NCBI GenBank assembly: GCA_002729525.1
Contig: PBYI01000069.1
Coordinates: forward strand, 16,710-80,709
From: Nocardioides sp.
GTDB lineage: Bacteria > Actinomycetota > Actinomycetes > Propionibacteriales > Nocardioidaceae
DNA length: 64,000 nucleotides
Reading direction: 5' to 3'
Shown: in pieces, positions 48,159-60,084 of the stretch
Layout of the letters: every line of letters begins with the position of its first letter
Numbering within the stretch: the stretch's first letter is position 1
Notes under the pieces: generated by a model
The model's input: the letters and a program-made list of their open reading frames with translations, nothing else
Databases searched by the model: none
What the model was told of the DNA's origin: nothing
Translations under genes and position numbers: made by a program

Positions 48159-48189
48159 GAGCCCCTTCCCCGGGGTGGGGCCGGGGCTC
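48159..48189. promoter_or_regulatory. GC-rich hairpin in the BCCT upstream region
   Basis: GAGCCCC (48159-48165) pairs with GGGGCTC (48183-48189), with further CCCC/GGGG inside. It lies in the 247-bp region between tetR and the BCCT gene. I recognise no known riboswitch; a TAGGAC box (48307-48312) close to the ATG suggests transcription begins after it. Confidence 0.3.
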
Positions 48190-48317
48190 GCCGCCTGTGG
48201 CAACGTGGCTCGGCGTTCTCGGGGCTGGCAGGTCAAGCCCTGCTCTCCCCTGCTTCACGGGCCTCCGACGCGCGCCGTCGTCGGGGTCGCTCCCCGACCA
48301 CGGCGCTAGGACCGCAC

Positions 48318-50051
48318 ATGCGTGACTACCTCCGGGAGCACACGAACCCACCCGTCTTCCTCGGGTCGGCTGCCGTCGTGCTCGGATTCCTGCTCTGGGG
48401 CATCGTGTCCCCGAGCACCGTGTCGACCGCGTCCAGCAACACGCTGGCCTTCATCTCCGACAAGTTCGAGTGGCTCTACATCTTCGGGGCCTCGGGCTTC
48501 GTCGTCTTCGTGCTGGCGCTGATGTTCAGCCGCTACGGCCGCATCAAGCTCGGCCCGAACGACTCCGAGCCGGAGTACAGCAACCTGTCGTGGTTCGCGA
48601 TGCTGTTCACCGCCGGGATGGGCATCGGCCTGGTGTTCTACGCCGTCAGCGAGCCGGTCAGCCACTACCTGCACCCCCCGACGGGCCCGGGTGGCCTCGA
48701 CGCCGGTGACTCCTCCGGCCAGGTGGCGCAGGACGCGATGAACTACACCTTCTTCCACTGGGGCCTGCACCCCTGGGCGATCTACATCGTCCTCGGCGCG
48801 GCGCTCGGCTACTTCTCGTTCCGCCGCGGTCTGCCGCTGCGCCCGGCGTCGGCGTTCTACCCGCTGCTCAAGGACCGCATCTACGGCTGGCCCGGCGCCG
48901 TCGTCGACATCCTCGCGGTCTTCGGCACGCTCTTCGGTCTTGCGACCTCGCTCGGCATCGGCGGCCAGCAGGTCGGCGCCGGCCTCAACGAGCTCTTCGG
49001 CATCCCGAACACCACCACCACGCAGGTGCTCATCGTCTGCGCGATCACCTCGATCGCGGTCGTGTCGGTGATGCTCGGCGTCGACAAGGGCATCCGGAAC
49101 CTGTCGCTGGCCAACCTGTGGCTGGCGTTCGCGCTGATGGTCTTCGTCTTCGCCGTCGGCCCGAGCCTCGACATCGTCAACAGCCTCACCTCCAACATCG
49201 GCAACTACGTGCAGTCGCTGCCGAGCCTGGGCATGGAGACCTTCTCCACCGGCCAGCCGTCGCCGGAGTGGGACGGCGACCCGCAGGGGTGGCAGGACTT
49301 CTGGACGATCTTCTACTGGGGCTGGTGGATCTCCTGGTCGCCCTTCGTCGGCATGTTCCTGGCGCGCATCTCCTACGGCCGCACGCTGCGGTCCTTCATC
49401 GCCGGCGCGTTGTTCGCCCCGGTCGGTGCCTCGATGGTGTGGCTGACCGTGTTCGGCAGCACCTCGCTGGAGATCCTGCAGAACGACCCGCAGAACGAGC
49501 TGCTCGACGCCGACGCCGTCGACGGCCAGCCCGCCAAGGCGCTGTTCCTGCTCTTCGACCAGCTCCCGATCGGCGGCATCATCGCCGGGCTCGCGTCGCT
49601 GGTGGTCGTCGTGGTCGTCGTGCTGTTCTTCGCGACCTCCTCCGACTCCGGCTCTCTGGTGGTCGACATCCTCACCAACGGTGGCGACCCGAACCCGATG
49701 TGGCAGCAGCGCCTCTTCTGGGCCATCACCGAGGGCGCCGTCGCCGCGATCCTGCTGATCGTGGGTGCGACGTCCGGCGAGGGCACGTTGGCGGCCCTGC
49801 AGGCGGCGTCCATCGCTGCGGGCCTGCCGTTCTGCGTCGTGCTGATCTTCATGGCCGTCGGGCTGATGAAGGGACTGCGCGAGGAGGACATCCAGCGTCC
49901 TCGCATCCAGGAGCCGCCGCCGCTGGCCGGCATGCGTGAGTACTCCGAGCGCACCCGCGGGCCGAAGGCCACCGAGACCGGCCCGACGAGCGCGTTCGGT
50001 TCCTCGGACGACGACTCCTCCCAGGAGCGGGTGGGCGAGCCGGTCGACTGA
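48318..50051 (+). CDS. BCCT-family transporter (betaine/carnitine/choline)
   Basis: 577 residues with about 12 membrane helices. The BCCT motifs GMGIGLVFYAVSEPVSHY and the aromatic substrate region (YWGWWISWSPFVGMFLARISYGRTLR) are present. It imports a quaternary ammonium compound with sodium or protons, for osmoprotection or as nutrient. The ~70-residue C-terminal tail is cytoplasmic, rich in Glu/Arg then Ser/Asp, and could be an osmosensor as in BetP. TAGGAC lies five bases before the start. Confidence 0.94.
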   Translation: MRDYLREHTNPPVFLGSAAVVLGFLLWGIVSPSTVSTASSNTLAFISDKFEWLYIFGASGFVVFVLALMFSRYGRIKLGPNDSEPEYSNLSWFAMLFTAGMGIGLVFYAVSEPVSHYLHPPTGPGGLDAGDSSGQVAQDAMNYTFFHWGLHPWAIYIVLGAALGYFSFRRGLPLRPASAFYPLLKDRIYGWPGAVVDILAVFGTLFGLATSLGIGGQQVGAGLNELFGIPNTTTTQVLIVCAITSIAVVSVMLGVDKGIRNLSLANLWLAFALMVFVFAVGPSLDIVNSLTSNIGNYVQSLPSLGMETFSTGQPSPEWDGDPQGWQDFWTIFYWGWWISWSPFVGMFLARISYGRTLRSFIAGALFAPVGASMVWLTVFGSTSLEILQNDPQNELLDADAVDGQPAKALFLLFDQLPIGGIIAGLASLVVVVVVVLFFATSSDSGSLVVDILTNGGDPNPMWQQRLFWAITEGAVAAILLIVGATSGEGTLAALQAASIAAGLPFCVVLIFMAVGLMKGLREEDIQRPRIQEPPPLAGMREYSERTRGPKATETGPTSAFGSSDDDSSQERVGEPVD

Positions 50052-50095
50052 CCGGCGTACCCGCTCGGTCTGGCTCGGCCTGATCGTTCGCTCCG

Positions 50096-50127
50096 CGGCC
50101 CCGGCCCCCTCGTGGGTGCCGGGGCCG
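50096..50127 (+). terminator. Hairpin terminator after the BCCT gene
   Basis: Perfect 10-bp stem CGGCCCCGGC / GCCGGGGCCG with a 12-base loop, 45 bases after the stop. Confidence 0.7.
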
Positions 50128-50153
50128 TGGTGCGTCCGGGCCGCCCCTGCCGC

Positions 50154-50243
50154 TGTAACACGCCGTCCAGAGGTCTACCGCGCTGATCGATCAGTGCAGT
50201 AGATGGTCCATGTGTGCGGTAGATGGCTGAACGGCGTGTTACA
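50154..50243. repeat. 90-bp composite palindromic element
   Basis: Perfect 13-bp terminal arms TGTAACACGCCGT (50154-50166) and ACGGCGTGTTACA (50231-50243); inner arms TCTACCGC (50174-50181) and GCGGTAGA (50216-50223); and a central palindrome CTGATCGATCAG (50183-50194). It sits between convergent BCCT and MFS genes in an AT-richer stretch. It could be a bidirectional terminator, an operator cluster or a miniature mobile-element remnant. Confidence 0.75.
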
Positions 50244-50270
50244 TGAGCAGGTACGCCGACCCGCCCCCCC

Positions 50271-51833
50271 TCACTCGCCCGAGCCCCCCGGCGGCACGAA
50301 ACGCCGGCCGGGCAGCGCGACGAGCGCGGCCAGCGCGCCGACGAGGCACAGCGACCCGATCGTGAGCGTGCCCGCCTCCAGCCCGCGCAGGAACGCCTCC
50401 TGCAGCGCCGGCAGCACCGCCGGCAGCTGGCCCGAGAGCTCGTGGGCGTAGCCGACCGACTCCTCGGCCGCGGCCAGCGTGGCGTCGTCGAGCCCGGGCC
50501 CGCCCGCGCCGCCGAGCAGTCGGCCGAGCTCGTCGGCGTACAGGGAGGAGAAGAGCGAGCCGATGACGGCGACGCCGAGGGTGCCGCCGAGCTCGCGCGT
50601 GGCGTCGTTGACCGCCGACCCGACGCCGGCGCGCGCGGGTGGCAGCACCTGGAGGATCGACTCGGTGGCCGGGGTGGAGATCAGGCCGAGCCCGAGGCCC
50701 ATCAGCACCATCTGCGGCACGATCACGGCGGGGGACGACGTGTCGATCTCGACGACGGCGCTGATCCACAGGAACGACGAGCCGAGCAGCACCAGCCCGG
50801 TGGTGACGACGGCCTTGGTGCCGACGCGGGGCGCCAACGCGCCGCCGGCCACGGAGGCGATCGCGATGCAGATCGCGACGGGCAGGATCCGGGCGCCGGT
50901 GCCGAGCGGGGAGTAGTCGCGGGCCAGCTGGAAGTACTGCGTGATCAGGAAGATGAACCCGAACAGCGAGAAGAACGCCACCGTCACCGCGCCGCACGCG
51001 GCGGAGAAGCGCCGGTCGGCGAAGAGGGTGACGTCGAGCATCGGGTGCGCGACCCGCCGCTCGAGCACCACGAACACCGCCACCAGCACCGCCGCGCCGG
51101 CGAAGCCGAGGAGCGTCGCGGCGGACGCCCAGCCGTGCTCGGGCGCCTCGATGATCGTCCAGGTCAGCAGACCGAGCGCGCCGACAGACACGAGCAGGCC
51201 CGGACGGTCCAGCGCCGGCACGGACGGGTCGCGCGACTCCGGCACGAACGCCAGCGTCATCCCGATCGTCACCAGCCCGACCGGTACCAGCGCCCAGAAG
51301 ACGCTGTGCCAGGAGAAGTGCTCGAGCAGGGCGCCGCCCGCCACCGGTCCGAGCGCGACCCCGAGGCCGACCGCCGCGCCCCAGGCGCCGAGGGCCGCCG
51401 CCCGCTCGCGCCGGTCCCGGAACGTGTTGGCGATGACCGACAGCGTGGTGGGGAAGATCAGTGCCGCCGCGGCACCCATCACGAACCGCAGCGCGATCAG
51501 CGCACCGCTGGAGTCGACCAGCGCCGCAATGCCGCTGGCGAGCGTGAAGACGGCGAGGCCGAGCACCAGCGACGGCCGTCGCCCGAACCGGTCCGACAGG
51601 CTGCCCATCGCCAGCACCAGCGCGGCGAAGGCGAGGTTGTAGCCGTCGACGATCCACAGCAGCTCGCGCGTGGAGGCGTCCAGCTCGACGGCCAGGCTCG
51701 GCAGCGCGACGTTCACGATCGTGGTGTCGAGGTTGATGGTCAGCGCGGCGAGGCAGACGGTCACCAGCACGAGCGCCTTGCGGGGTGCTGCGGTCGTACG
51801 TCGGGCTGCGGGCGGGTCGGCGGTCACGGTCAC
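50271..51833 (-). CDS. MFS drug-efflux transporter, EmrB/QacA (14-helix) type
   Basis: 520 residues with about 14 membrane helices. Marks of the DHA2 family: LDTTIVNVALPSLAVEL (motif D1), GSLSDRFGRRPSLVLG (motif A), and LGPVAGGALLEHFSWHSVFW (motif C, the antiporter motif). It exports drugs or hydrophobic compounds against protons. A divergent TetR gene 128 bp away and two operator-like repeats between them indicate local repression. Confidence 0.93.
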   Translation of the reverse strand: MTVTADPPAARRTTAAPRKALVLVTVCLAALTINLDTTIVNVALPSLAVELDASTRELLWIVDGYNLAFAALVLAMGSLSDRFGRRPSLVLGLAVFTLASGIAALVDSSGALIALRFVMGAAAALIFPTTLSVIANTFRDRRERAAALGAWGAAVGLGVALGPVAGGALLEHFSWHSVFWALVPVGLVTIGMTLAFVPESRDPSVPALDRPGLLVSVGALGLLTWTIIEAPEHGWASAATLLGFAGAAVLVAVFVVLERRVAHPMLDVTLFADRRFSAACGAVTVAFFSLFGFIFLITQYFQLARDYSPLGTGARILPVAICIAIASVAGGALAPRVGTKAVVTTGLVLLGSSFLWISAVVEIDTSSPAVIVPQMVLMGLGLGLISTPATESILQVLPPARAGVGSAVNDATRELGGTLGVAVIGSLFSSLYADELGRLLGGAGGPGLDDATLAAAEESVGYAHELSGQLPAVLPALQEAFLRGLEAGTLTIGSLCLVGALAALVALPGRRFVPPGGSGE

Positions 51834-51880
51834 GGCGGTCTCCGGTCGGTGCGGGCGGTCGGACGGGCGAGGGCCGTCGA

Positions 51881-51931
51881 TGTGGACGGCGTCAACATGA
51901 GCGTGACCGAGAGTGTGGACGGTGTCAACAT
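51881..51931. promoter_or_regulatory. Tandem operator repeats between the MFS and TetR genes
   Basis: TGTGGACGGCGTCAACAT (51881-51898) and TGTGGACGGTGTCAACAT (51914-51931) differ by one base and are offset by 33 bp. Each is an imperfect palindrome (TGTGGAC / GTCAACA). Likely binding sites for the divergent TetR. A TAGAGT -10 box for tetR follows at 51948-51953. Confidence 0.7.
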
Positions 51932-51961
51932 CCGCTCGGCGAACGGCTAGAGTCGCGTGCT

Positions 51962-52663
51962 GTGACCACCCGCTACCACCACGGCAACCTGCGCACCGCG
52001 CTTGTGGACGCCGCGGTGGAGGTCGCCAGCGAGAAGGGCCCCGACGGCCTCGCCGTGCGCGACCTCGCGCGCCGGGTCGGGGTCAGCCACAACGCGGCGT
52101 ACCGGCACTTCTCCGACCGCGACGCCCTCGTCGAGGAGGTCGCCCAGCGCGGCATGCAGGGCCTGCTCGCCGCCATGCACGCCCGCCTCGACGCGGTCAC
52201 CGAGACCGACCCGGTCGAGCGGGCCCGGTGCCGGCTGCAGGAGCTCGGCAAGGGGTACGTCGACTACGCGCTCGCCGAGCCCGGCCTCTTCCGCGTGGTG
52301 TTCACCGCCTACCCCGAGCCGCCCTCAGCAGCACCGTCAGGGTCCGACCCGGACGACCCCGGCGCCGCCCCCGACCCCTACCAGCTCCTCGGCGCCGCCC
52401 TCGACGACCTGGTCGACGTCGGCTTCCTGCACCCCGACGCCCGCCCGGATGCGGAGATGACCTGCTGGTCGGTCGTGCACGGGTTCGCGGTGCTCACCAC
52501 CGAGGGCCCGCTGCGCGCGGTGCCGGCGCCCGAGCGCGACGCCGCGCTCGACCGGGTGCTCGCCACGATCGACCGGTCCTACGGCGCCACGACGGCGCCA
52601 CGACGGCCCCGTGACGAGCCCGCGATGGCCACGGACGGTCCCACCCGTGGCGCATCAGGTTAA
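51962..52663 (+). CDS. TetR family regulator of the divergent efflux pump
   Basis: 233 residues. Begins YHHGNLRTALVDAAVEVASEKGPDGLAVRDLARRVGVSHNAAYRHFSDRDALVEEV, the HGNLR-type TetR DNA-binding domain with WHG-like C-terminal domain (MTCWSVVHGFAVLTTEGPL). GTG start eight bases after TAGAGT (leaderless). The last ~20 residues are disordered. Its TAA stop lies inside the palindrome that precedes the carboxylase operon. Confidence 0.88.
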   Translation: MTTRYHHGNLRTALVDAAVEVASEKGPDGLAVRDLARRVGVSHNAAYRHFSDRDALVEEVAQRGMQGLLAAMHARLDAVTETDPVERARCRLQELGKGYVDYALAEPGLFRVVFTAYPEPPSAAPSGSDPDDPGAAPDPYQLLGAALDDLVDVGFLHPDARPDAEMTCWSVVHGFAVLTTEGPLRAVPAPERDAALDRVLATIDRSYGATTAPRRPRDEPAMATDGPTRGASG

Positions 52664-52676
52664 TGATCGTTAACCT
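52657..52676. promoter_or_regulatory. Palindromic operator over the carboxylase operon promoter
   Basis: AGGTTAA (52657-52663) and TTAACCT (52670-52676) are exact reverse complements around TGATCG. TAACCT at 52671-52676 is also the -10-like box six bases before the GTG start at 52683, so binding would block transcription. The element also covers the tetR stop codon. Confidence 0.6.
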
Positions 52677-52682
52677 GCTCTC

Positions 52683-54260
<1,578 letters not shown>

Positions 54261-54271
54261 CGGGCCCCGCG

Positions 54272-56109
<1,838 letters not shown>

Positions 56110-56113
<4 letters not shown>

Positions 56114-57042
56114 CCCGCCCCGCCGGCCTGCCCGCCACGCACCCCGAGCCGGGCCTGCCGGAGCGGGTGACGATCTACGAGGTCGGCGCCCGCGACGGCC
56201 TCCAGAACGAGGCCACCGCGATCCCGACCGACGTGAAGGAGCAGTTCGTACGCCGCCTGCTCGCCGCCGGGCTGCCGGTCGTCGAGGCCACGTCGTTCGT
56301 CCACCCGCGGTGGGTGCCGCAGCTCGCCGACGCCGCCGAGCTGATGGGCCTGCTCGGCGACGACGGACTCGACTGCCCGGTGCTGGTGCCGAACGAGCGC
56401 GGGCTCGACCGCGCCCTCGACCTCGGCCTGCGCCACGTCGCCGTCTTCGCCTCGGCGACCGAGACGTTCGCGCAGCGCAACCTCAACCGCTCCTACGACG
56501 AGCAGTGGGCGATGTTCGAGCCGGTCGTCTCCCGCGCGCTCGCGGCCGGCGCCGACGTCCGCGGCTACGTGTCGATGTGCTTCGGCGACCCGTGGGAGGG
56601 CGCGGTGCCGCTCGAGCAGGTCGTCGAGGCCGGCCGCCACCTGCTCGACCTCGGCTGCACCCAGCTCTCGCTCGGCGACACGATCGGCGTCGGCACGGCC
56701 GGCCACGTCGGCGCCCTGGTCGCGGCGTTCGTCGAGGCCGGCGTGGGCGTCGACCGGCTCGCGCTGCACTTCCACGACACCTACGGCCAGGCGCTCTCCA
56801 ACGTCCAGGCGGGTCTGCGCGCCGGCGTCACGACGTACGACGCCAGCGCCGGCGGGCTCGGCGGCTGCCCGTACGCCGAGTCGGCCACCGGCAACCTCGC
56901 CACCGAGGACCTCGTCTGGCTGCTCGACGGGCTCGGGATCGAGCACGGCGTCGACCTGTCCTCGCTCGTGGCGACGTCGACCTGGATGGCCGACGTGCTC
57001 GGGCGGCCGAGCCCGTCCGCGGTCGTCCGCGCGCTCGGCTGA
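56110..57042 (+). CDS. Hydroxymethylglutaryl-CoA lyase
   Basis: 310 residues, DRE-TIM barrel. Opens IYEVGARDGLQNE (catalytic RDGLQ), has HFHDTYGQALSNV (metal-binding HxH with H-F-H) and the family signature ASAGGLGGCPYAESATGN with the active-site Cys. It splits HMG-CoA into acetyl-CoA and acetoacetate, the last step of leucine breakdown. ATGA overlap with the carboxylase alpha gene. The enoyl-CoA hydratase and isovaleryl-CoA dehydrogenase steps are not in this window. Confidence 0.94.
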
Positions 57043-57064
57043 GTCGGGCGCCGGCCCGGGGGGA

Positions 57065-57264
57065 GCGGTGAGTAGGCAACCGTTCGCGGGTGCCGATCGG
57101 TTGCTCAGGCACCGCCTGGTGCGCGCGGCCGTCAGGGGCGGTGAGCAGGCAACCGTTCGGGTGACGCGATCGGTTGCTCACTCACCGCCCGAAGCACGCC
57201 GGCCTCCGGGGCGGTGAGCCGTCAACCGTTGCCGGCCGCAGATCGGTTGACCACGCACCGCCCC
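57065..57264. repeat. Three tandem structured palindromes, 73-bp period (copies B1-B3)
   Basis: Core CAACCG-N15-CGGTTG starts at 57077, 57150 and 57223, an exact 73-bp period. Each N15 begins TT and ends GAT. Outer arms are GCGGTG/CACCGC (57065/57110), GGGCGGTGAG/CTCACCGCCC (57136/57181) and GGGGCGGTG/CACCGCCCC (57208/57256). The base flanking the core is G:C in B1 and B2 but T:A in B3 and in the distant copy at 35473, a paired change. It fills most of the 336-bp gap between HMG-CoA lyase and the sulfotransferase-like gene. Confidence 0.9.
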
Positions 57265-57280
57265 CGGGCCACCCGCCACC

Positions 57281-57334
57281 ACCACCCGCCCGCACCCACC
57301 ACCCGCCACCACCCGCCCGCACCCACCACCCGCC
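57281..57334. repeat. 27-bp tandem duplication, two units
   Basis: Two identical 27-bp units (57281-57307 and 57308-57334) of a C-rich CCACC/CCGCC sequence just before the promoter of the next gene. A simple-sequence repeat likely to vary in copy number. Confidence 0.7.
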
Positions 57335-57378
57335 CCACCGCCCCACCGGGTGCCCGCACCCCCACTACGATCACCAGC

Positions 57379-58455
57379 GTGAGTCGCAAGGTCTTCGTGC
57401 ACATCGGCGCTCCGAAGACCGGCACCACCTATCTCCAGGACCGGCTCGGCCGCAACGCCTCGACCCTCGCCGACCACGGCGTCCACGTCCCGGCGCGCAA
57501 CGCGATCACCAGCCCCGGGCTGAGCCAGTTCCGCGCGGCGCTCGACCTGCAGGGCCAGGACTGGGGCGGTCCTCCGGGGCACGCCGCGGGCTACTGGGAC
57601 GCGATGGCGCGGCGCATCCGCCGGCTCGACGGCACCGTGATCCTCAGCCACGAGATCCTCGCGCCGGCCCGCCCGGAGCACATCGCCAAGCTCAAGGCCG
57701 ATCTCGCCGGCAGCGAGCTGCACGTCGTCTACTCCGCACGCGACCACGGCCGCCAGCTGCCGGCCGCGTGGCAGGAGAGCATCAAGCAGGGGCGCCGCTG
57801 GACCTACGCCCGGTTCTGCAAGAAGGTCACCCGCAACCAGCCGTGGTTCGCGCGGGCCTTCGACCTGCCGACGGTGCTCGGCAACTGGAGCGCCGGGCTC
57901 TCCCCGGACCGGGTGCACGTCGTGACCGTCCCGCACGAGCGCGGCGGCGAGGTGCTGTGGCACCGGTTCTGCGACGTCTTCGGCATCGACCCCGCGTGGG
58001 CACCCCTCGACAGCGACCGCTCCAACGCCTCGCTCGGCGCCGCCGAGACGGTGCTGCTGCGCAAGCTCAACAAGCGGATGGAGCGCGGCGAGCGCCGCTC
58101 GGCCCGCTACGACAACCTGATCCGCCGGATGCTCGCTGAGGGCACGCTCGTGCAGAGCAGCTCCGACCGGATCACCCTCCCGCCGGCGATGCAGCCCTGG
58201 GCGCAGGCCGAGGCCGAGCGCTGGATCGAGTGGATCGAGGGCAGCGGCGTCGACGTGGTCGGCGACGTCGAGGACCTGCGCCCGCGCCCCCTCGACCCCG
58301 CCACGCCGTACGCCAACCCCGACCGGGTCCGCGCCCGCGCCCAGCTCAAGGTCGCCCTCGACGCGCTCGCGGCGATGACGGCCGAGGCGGCGCGCCGCCC
58401 CGACCCGGACGACAACCTCGGGCGCAAGGTCAAGCAGAAGCTCCGGATGCCCTGA
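57379..58455 (+). CDS. Sulfotransferase-like P-loop protein
   Basis: 358 residues. Opens with RKVFVHIGAPKTGTTYLQDRL, the 5'-phosphosulfate loop of PAPS-dependent sulfotransferases (PKTGTT). A strand-helix YSARDHGRQLPAAWQE matches the 3'-phosphate-binding region (ARD). The rest is helical with a basic C-terminus. It may sulfate a cell-surface or small-molecule acceptor. TACGAT (57366-57371) lies seven bases before GTG 57379. A shortened relative lies at 41556. No secretion signal. Confidence 0.75.
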   Translation: MSRKVFVHIGAPKTGTTYLQDRLGRNASTLADHGVHVPARNAITSPGLSQFRAALDLQGQDWGGPPGHAAGYWDAMARRIRRLDGTVILSHEILAPARPEHIAKLKADLAGSELHVVYSARDHGRQLPAAWQESIKQGRRWTYARFCKKVTRNQPWFARAFDLPTVLGNWSAGLSPDRVHVVTVPHERGGEVLWHRFCDVFGIDPAWAPLDSDRSNASLGAAETVLLRKLNKRMERGERRSARYDNLIRRMLAEGTLVQSSSDRITLPPAMQPWAQAEAERWIEWIEGSGVDVVGDVEDLRPRPLDPATPYANPDRVRARAQLKVALDALAAMTAEAARRPDPDDNLGRKVKQKLRMP

Positions 58456-58510
58456 CCGTCCGAGTCCAGCGAGGCCGGCGAGCGCCAGGAGAGGACGGCG
58501 GCGTACGTCG

Positions 58511-59218
58511 TCAGCGCCCGCGGCGCCGCAGCTCGGACTCGGCGTACTTCCCGACCTGCCAGGTGTGCAGCCCGTCGGCCCCCAGGCCGACCAGTCCGCC
58601 GACGACCGGCACCCGGCGCGCGACGGTGCTGGCCACCCGCTTGCCGGTGACCCGCGCGACCATCGCCGAGGCGACCTCGCGCGAGACGCGCTGGTCGATC
58701 GCGGGGTCGTGGACGGGGGCGGTGGCGAGCGCCATCGGGGGAGCGGGGAGCTTCTCCTTGGTCACCAGCGCGTCGACGCCGTCGGAGCCGAGCAGCACGG
58801 CCAGCACGGCGTTGTGGGTGCGCGGGTCGTCGAGGTCGTACCCGCGCAGGTGCGCCACGCCCGCGACCATCCGGCTCTGCAGGATCACCAGGCCCATCAG
58901 GTTGGCCGGCACGGCGACGGTCGCGGTGACGAGCCCGCCGAGGTTGGTGACGAGGCCCTGCGCGCCGGCCAGTCGGACGTGGTCGTCGACGACCGTCTCG
59001 ACGGCCCGCTCCCGCGGGTCGCGTACGTCGCCCGCGTCGCGGTGGCGTCGCCGATGCCGCTCGGCGACGGTCGCGGCGCCCTGGAACGGGCCGGCGCCAT
59101 CGAGGGCGTACCCGAGCGCCTGGCGCACCACGGACGACGACAGGCCGGGCGCCGCGCTGACGGCGCGCGGCGCGAGCTGGCGGCCCAGCTGCTTGCCGAG
59201 GCTCTTGGCGACTCCCAC
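58511..59218 (-). CDS. EcsC-like protein
   Basis: 235 residues. The C-terminal two thirds have an EcsC-family look: two hydrophobic helices (GLVTNLGGLVTATVAVPANLMGLVILQSRMVAGVAHLRGYD) with the typical LRGYDLDDPRT stretch, and a late glycine-rich helix (VPVVGGLVGLGADGLHTWQVGKYAE). The family is named for a Bacillus protein near an ABC transporter; function unknown. Possibly membrane-associated. Divergent from aat. Confidence 0.75.
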   Translation of the reverse strand: MGVAKSLGKQLGRQLAPRAVSAAPGLSSSVVRQALGYALDGAGPFQGAATVAERHRRRHRDAGDVRDPRERAVETVVDDHVRLAGAQGLVTNLGGLVTATVAVPANLMGLVILQSRMVAGVAHLRGYDLDDPRTHNAVLAVLLGSDGVDALVTKEKLPAPPMALATAPVHDPAIDQRVSREVASAMVARVTGKRVASTVARRVPVVGGLVGLGADGLHTWQVGKYAESELRRRGR

Positions 59219-59291
59219 GCGCCCAGGCTAGTCGGCGACCAGAGCCCCTCCGGGTGGTCGCGCGACCGGGGGAGCCCCTAGCGTCGACCCC

Positions 59292-60077
59292 GTGTCCGGG
59301 ACGCCTGTCGAGCCGCCGCCGTCGGCGTGGGTCTTCGGCGACCTCGACCTCGAGGCTCCGCTCGACCTCGCGCCGCCGGACGGCGACGACGGCGACGAGG
59401 GCGAGGACGACGAGCAGCACCCGGACGACCTCGTGGGCGTCGGCGCCGACCTCGAGCCCGGCACCGTGCTGGCGGCGTACCGGCGCGGGCTCTTCCCGAT
59501 GCCCGTCACCGGCTCGCGGCGCGACCCGATCGGCTGGTGGTCGCCGGTGCACCGCGGCGTGCTGCCGCTCGCGGGGCTGAGCGTGAGCCGGTCGCTGCGG
59601 CGGTCGTGCCGGGAGTTCGAGATCCGGGTCGACACCGCGTTCGCCGACGTCCTGGACGCCTGCGCCGACCCGTCGCGACCGCACGGCTGGATCGACGGCC
59701 GGGTGCGGGCGGCGTACGTGCGCCTGCACGAGCTGGGCTGGGCGCACTCGGTGGAGGCGTGGCGCGACGGCGAGCTCGTCGGCGGGCTGTACGGGCTCGG
59801 GATCGGCGGGCTGTTCGCGGGGGAGTCGATGTTCCACCGCGCGCGCGACGCCTCGAAGGTCGCGCTCGTCGCGCTGGTGCGGGGGCTGTCCGACGAGCAC
59901 GCGGGCGACCGGCTGGTCGACGTGCAGTGGCGCACCCCGCACCTGGCCTCGCTCGGCGTCGTACGGATCTCTCGCGCCAGCTACGTACGCCGCCTGCCGA
60001 CGCTGTGCTCCGTGCCTCACCCGACGTTCCTGACCGGGCCCGCGGGGCCGCGCCCGGACGCCCTCGTGCTTCACTGA
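59292..60077 (+). CDS. aat: Leucyl/phenylalanyl-tRNA-protein transferase
   Basis: 261 residues. After an unusual acidic N-terminus (APPDGDDGDEGEDDEQHPDD), the Aat core follows: DLVGVGADLEPGTVLAAYRRGLFPMP, WWSPVHRGVLPL, GWIDGRVRAAYVRLHELGWAHSVEAW, GGLFAGESMFHRARDASKVALVAL, and DVQWRTPHLASLG. It adds Leu or Phe to proteins with N-terminal Arg or Lys, marking them for ClpS/ClpAP. TAGCGT (59279-59284) is seven bases before the GTG start. Confidence 0.95.
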   Translation: MSGTPVEPPPSAWVFGDLDLEAPLDLAPPDGDDGDEGEDDEQHPDDLVGVGADLEPGTVLAAYRRGLFPMPVTGSRRDPIGWWSPVHRGVLPLAGLSVSRSLRRSCREFEIRVDTAFADVLDACADPSRPHGWIDGRVRAAYVRLHELGWAHSVEAWRDGELVGGLYGLGIGGLFAGESMFHRARDASKVALVALVRGLSDEHAGDRLVDVQWRTPHLASLGVVRISRASYVRRLPTLCSVPHPTFLTGPAGPRPDALVLH

Positions 60078-60084
60078 AACCGCC

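Noticed and set aside
48071..48317. Known riboswitch upstream of the BCCT transporter
   Set aside because: A GC-rich hairpin is present but I could not match conserved blocks of glycine, c-di-AMP or SAM classes.
57065..57264. CRISPR array
   Set aside because: Regular period, but the conserved part is a gapped dyad inside each unit with variable outer sequence, only three units, and no cas genes nearby.
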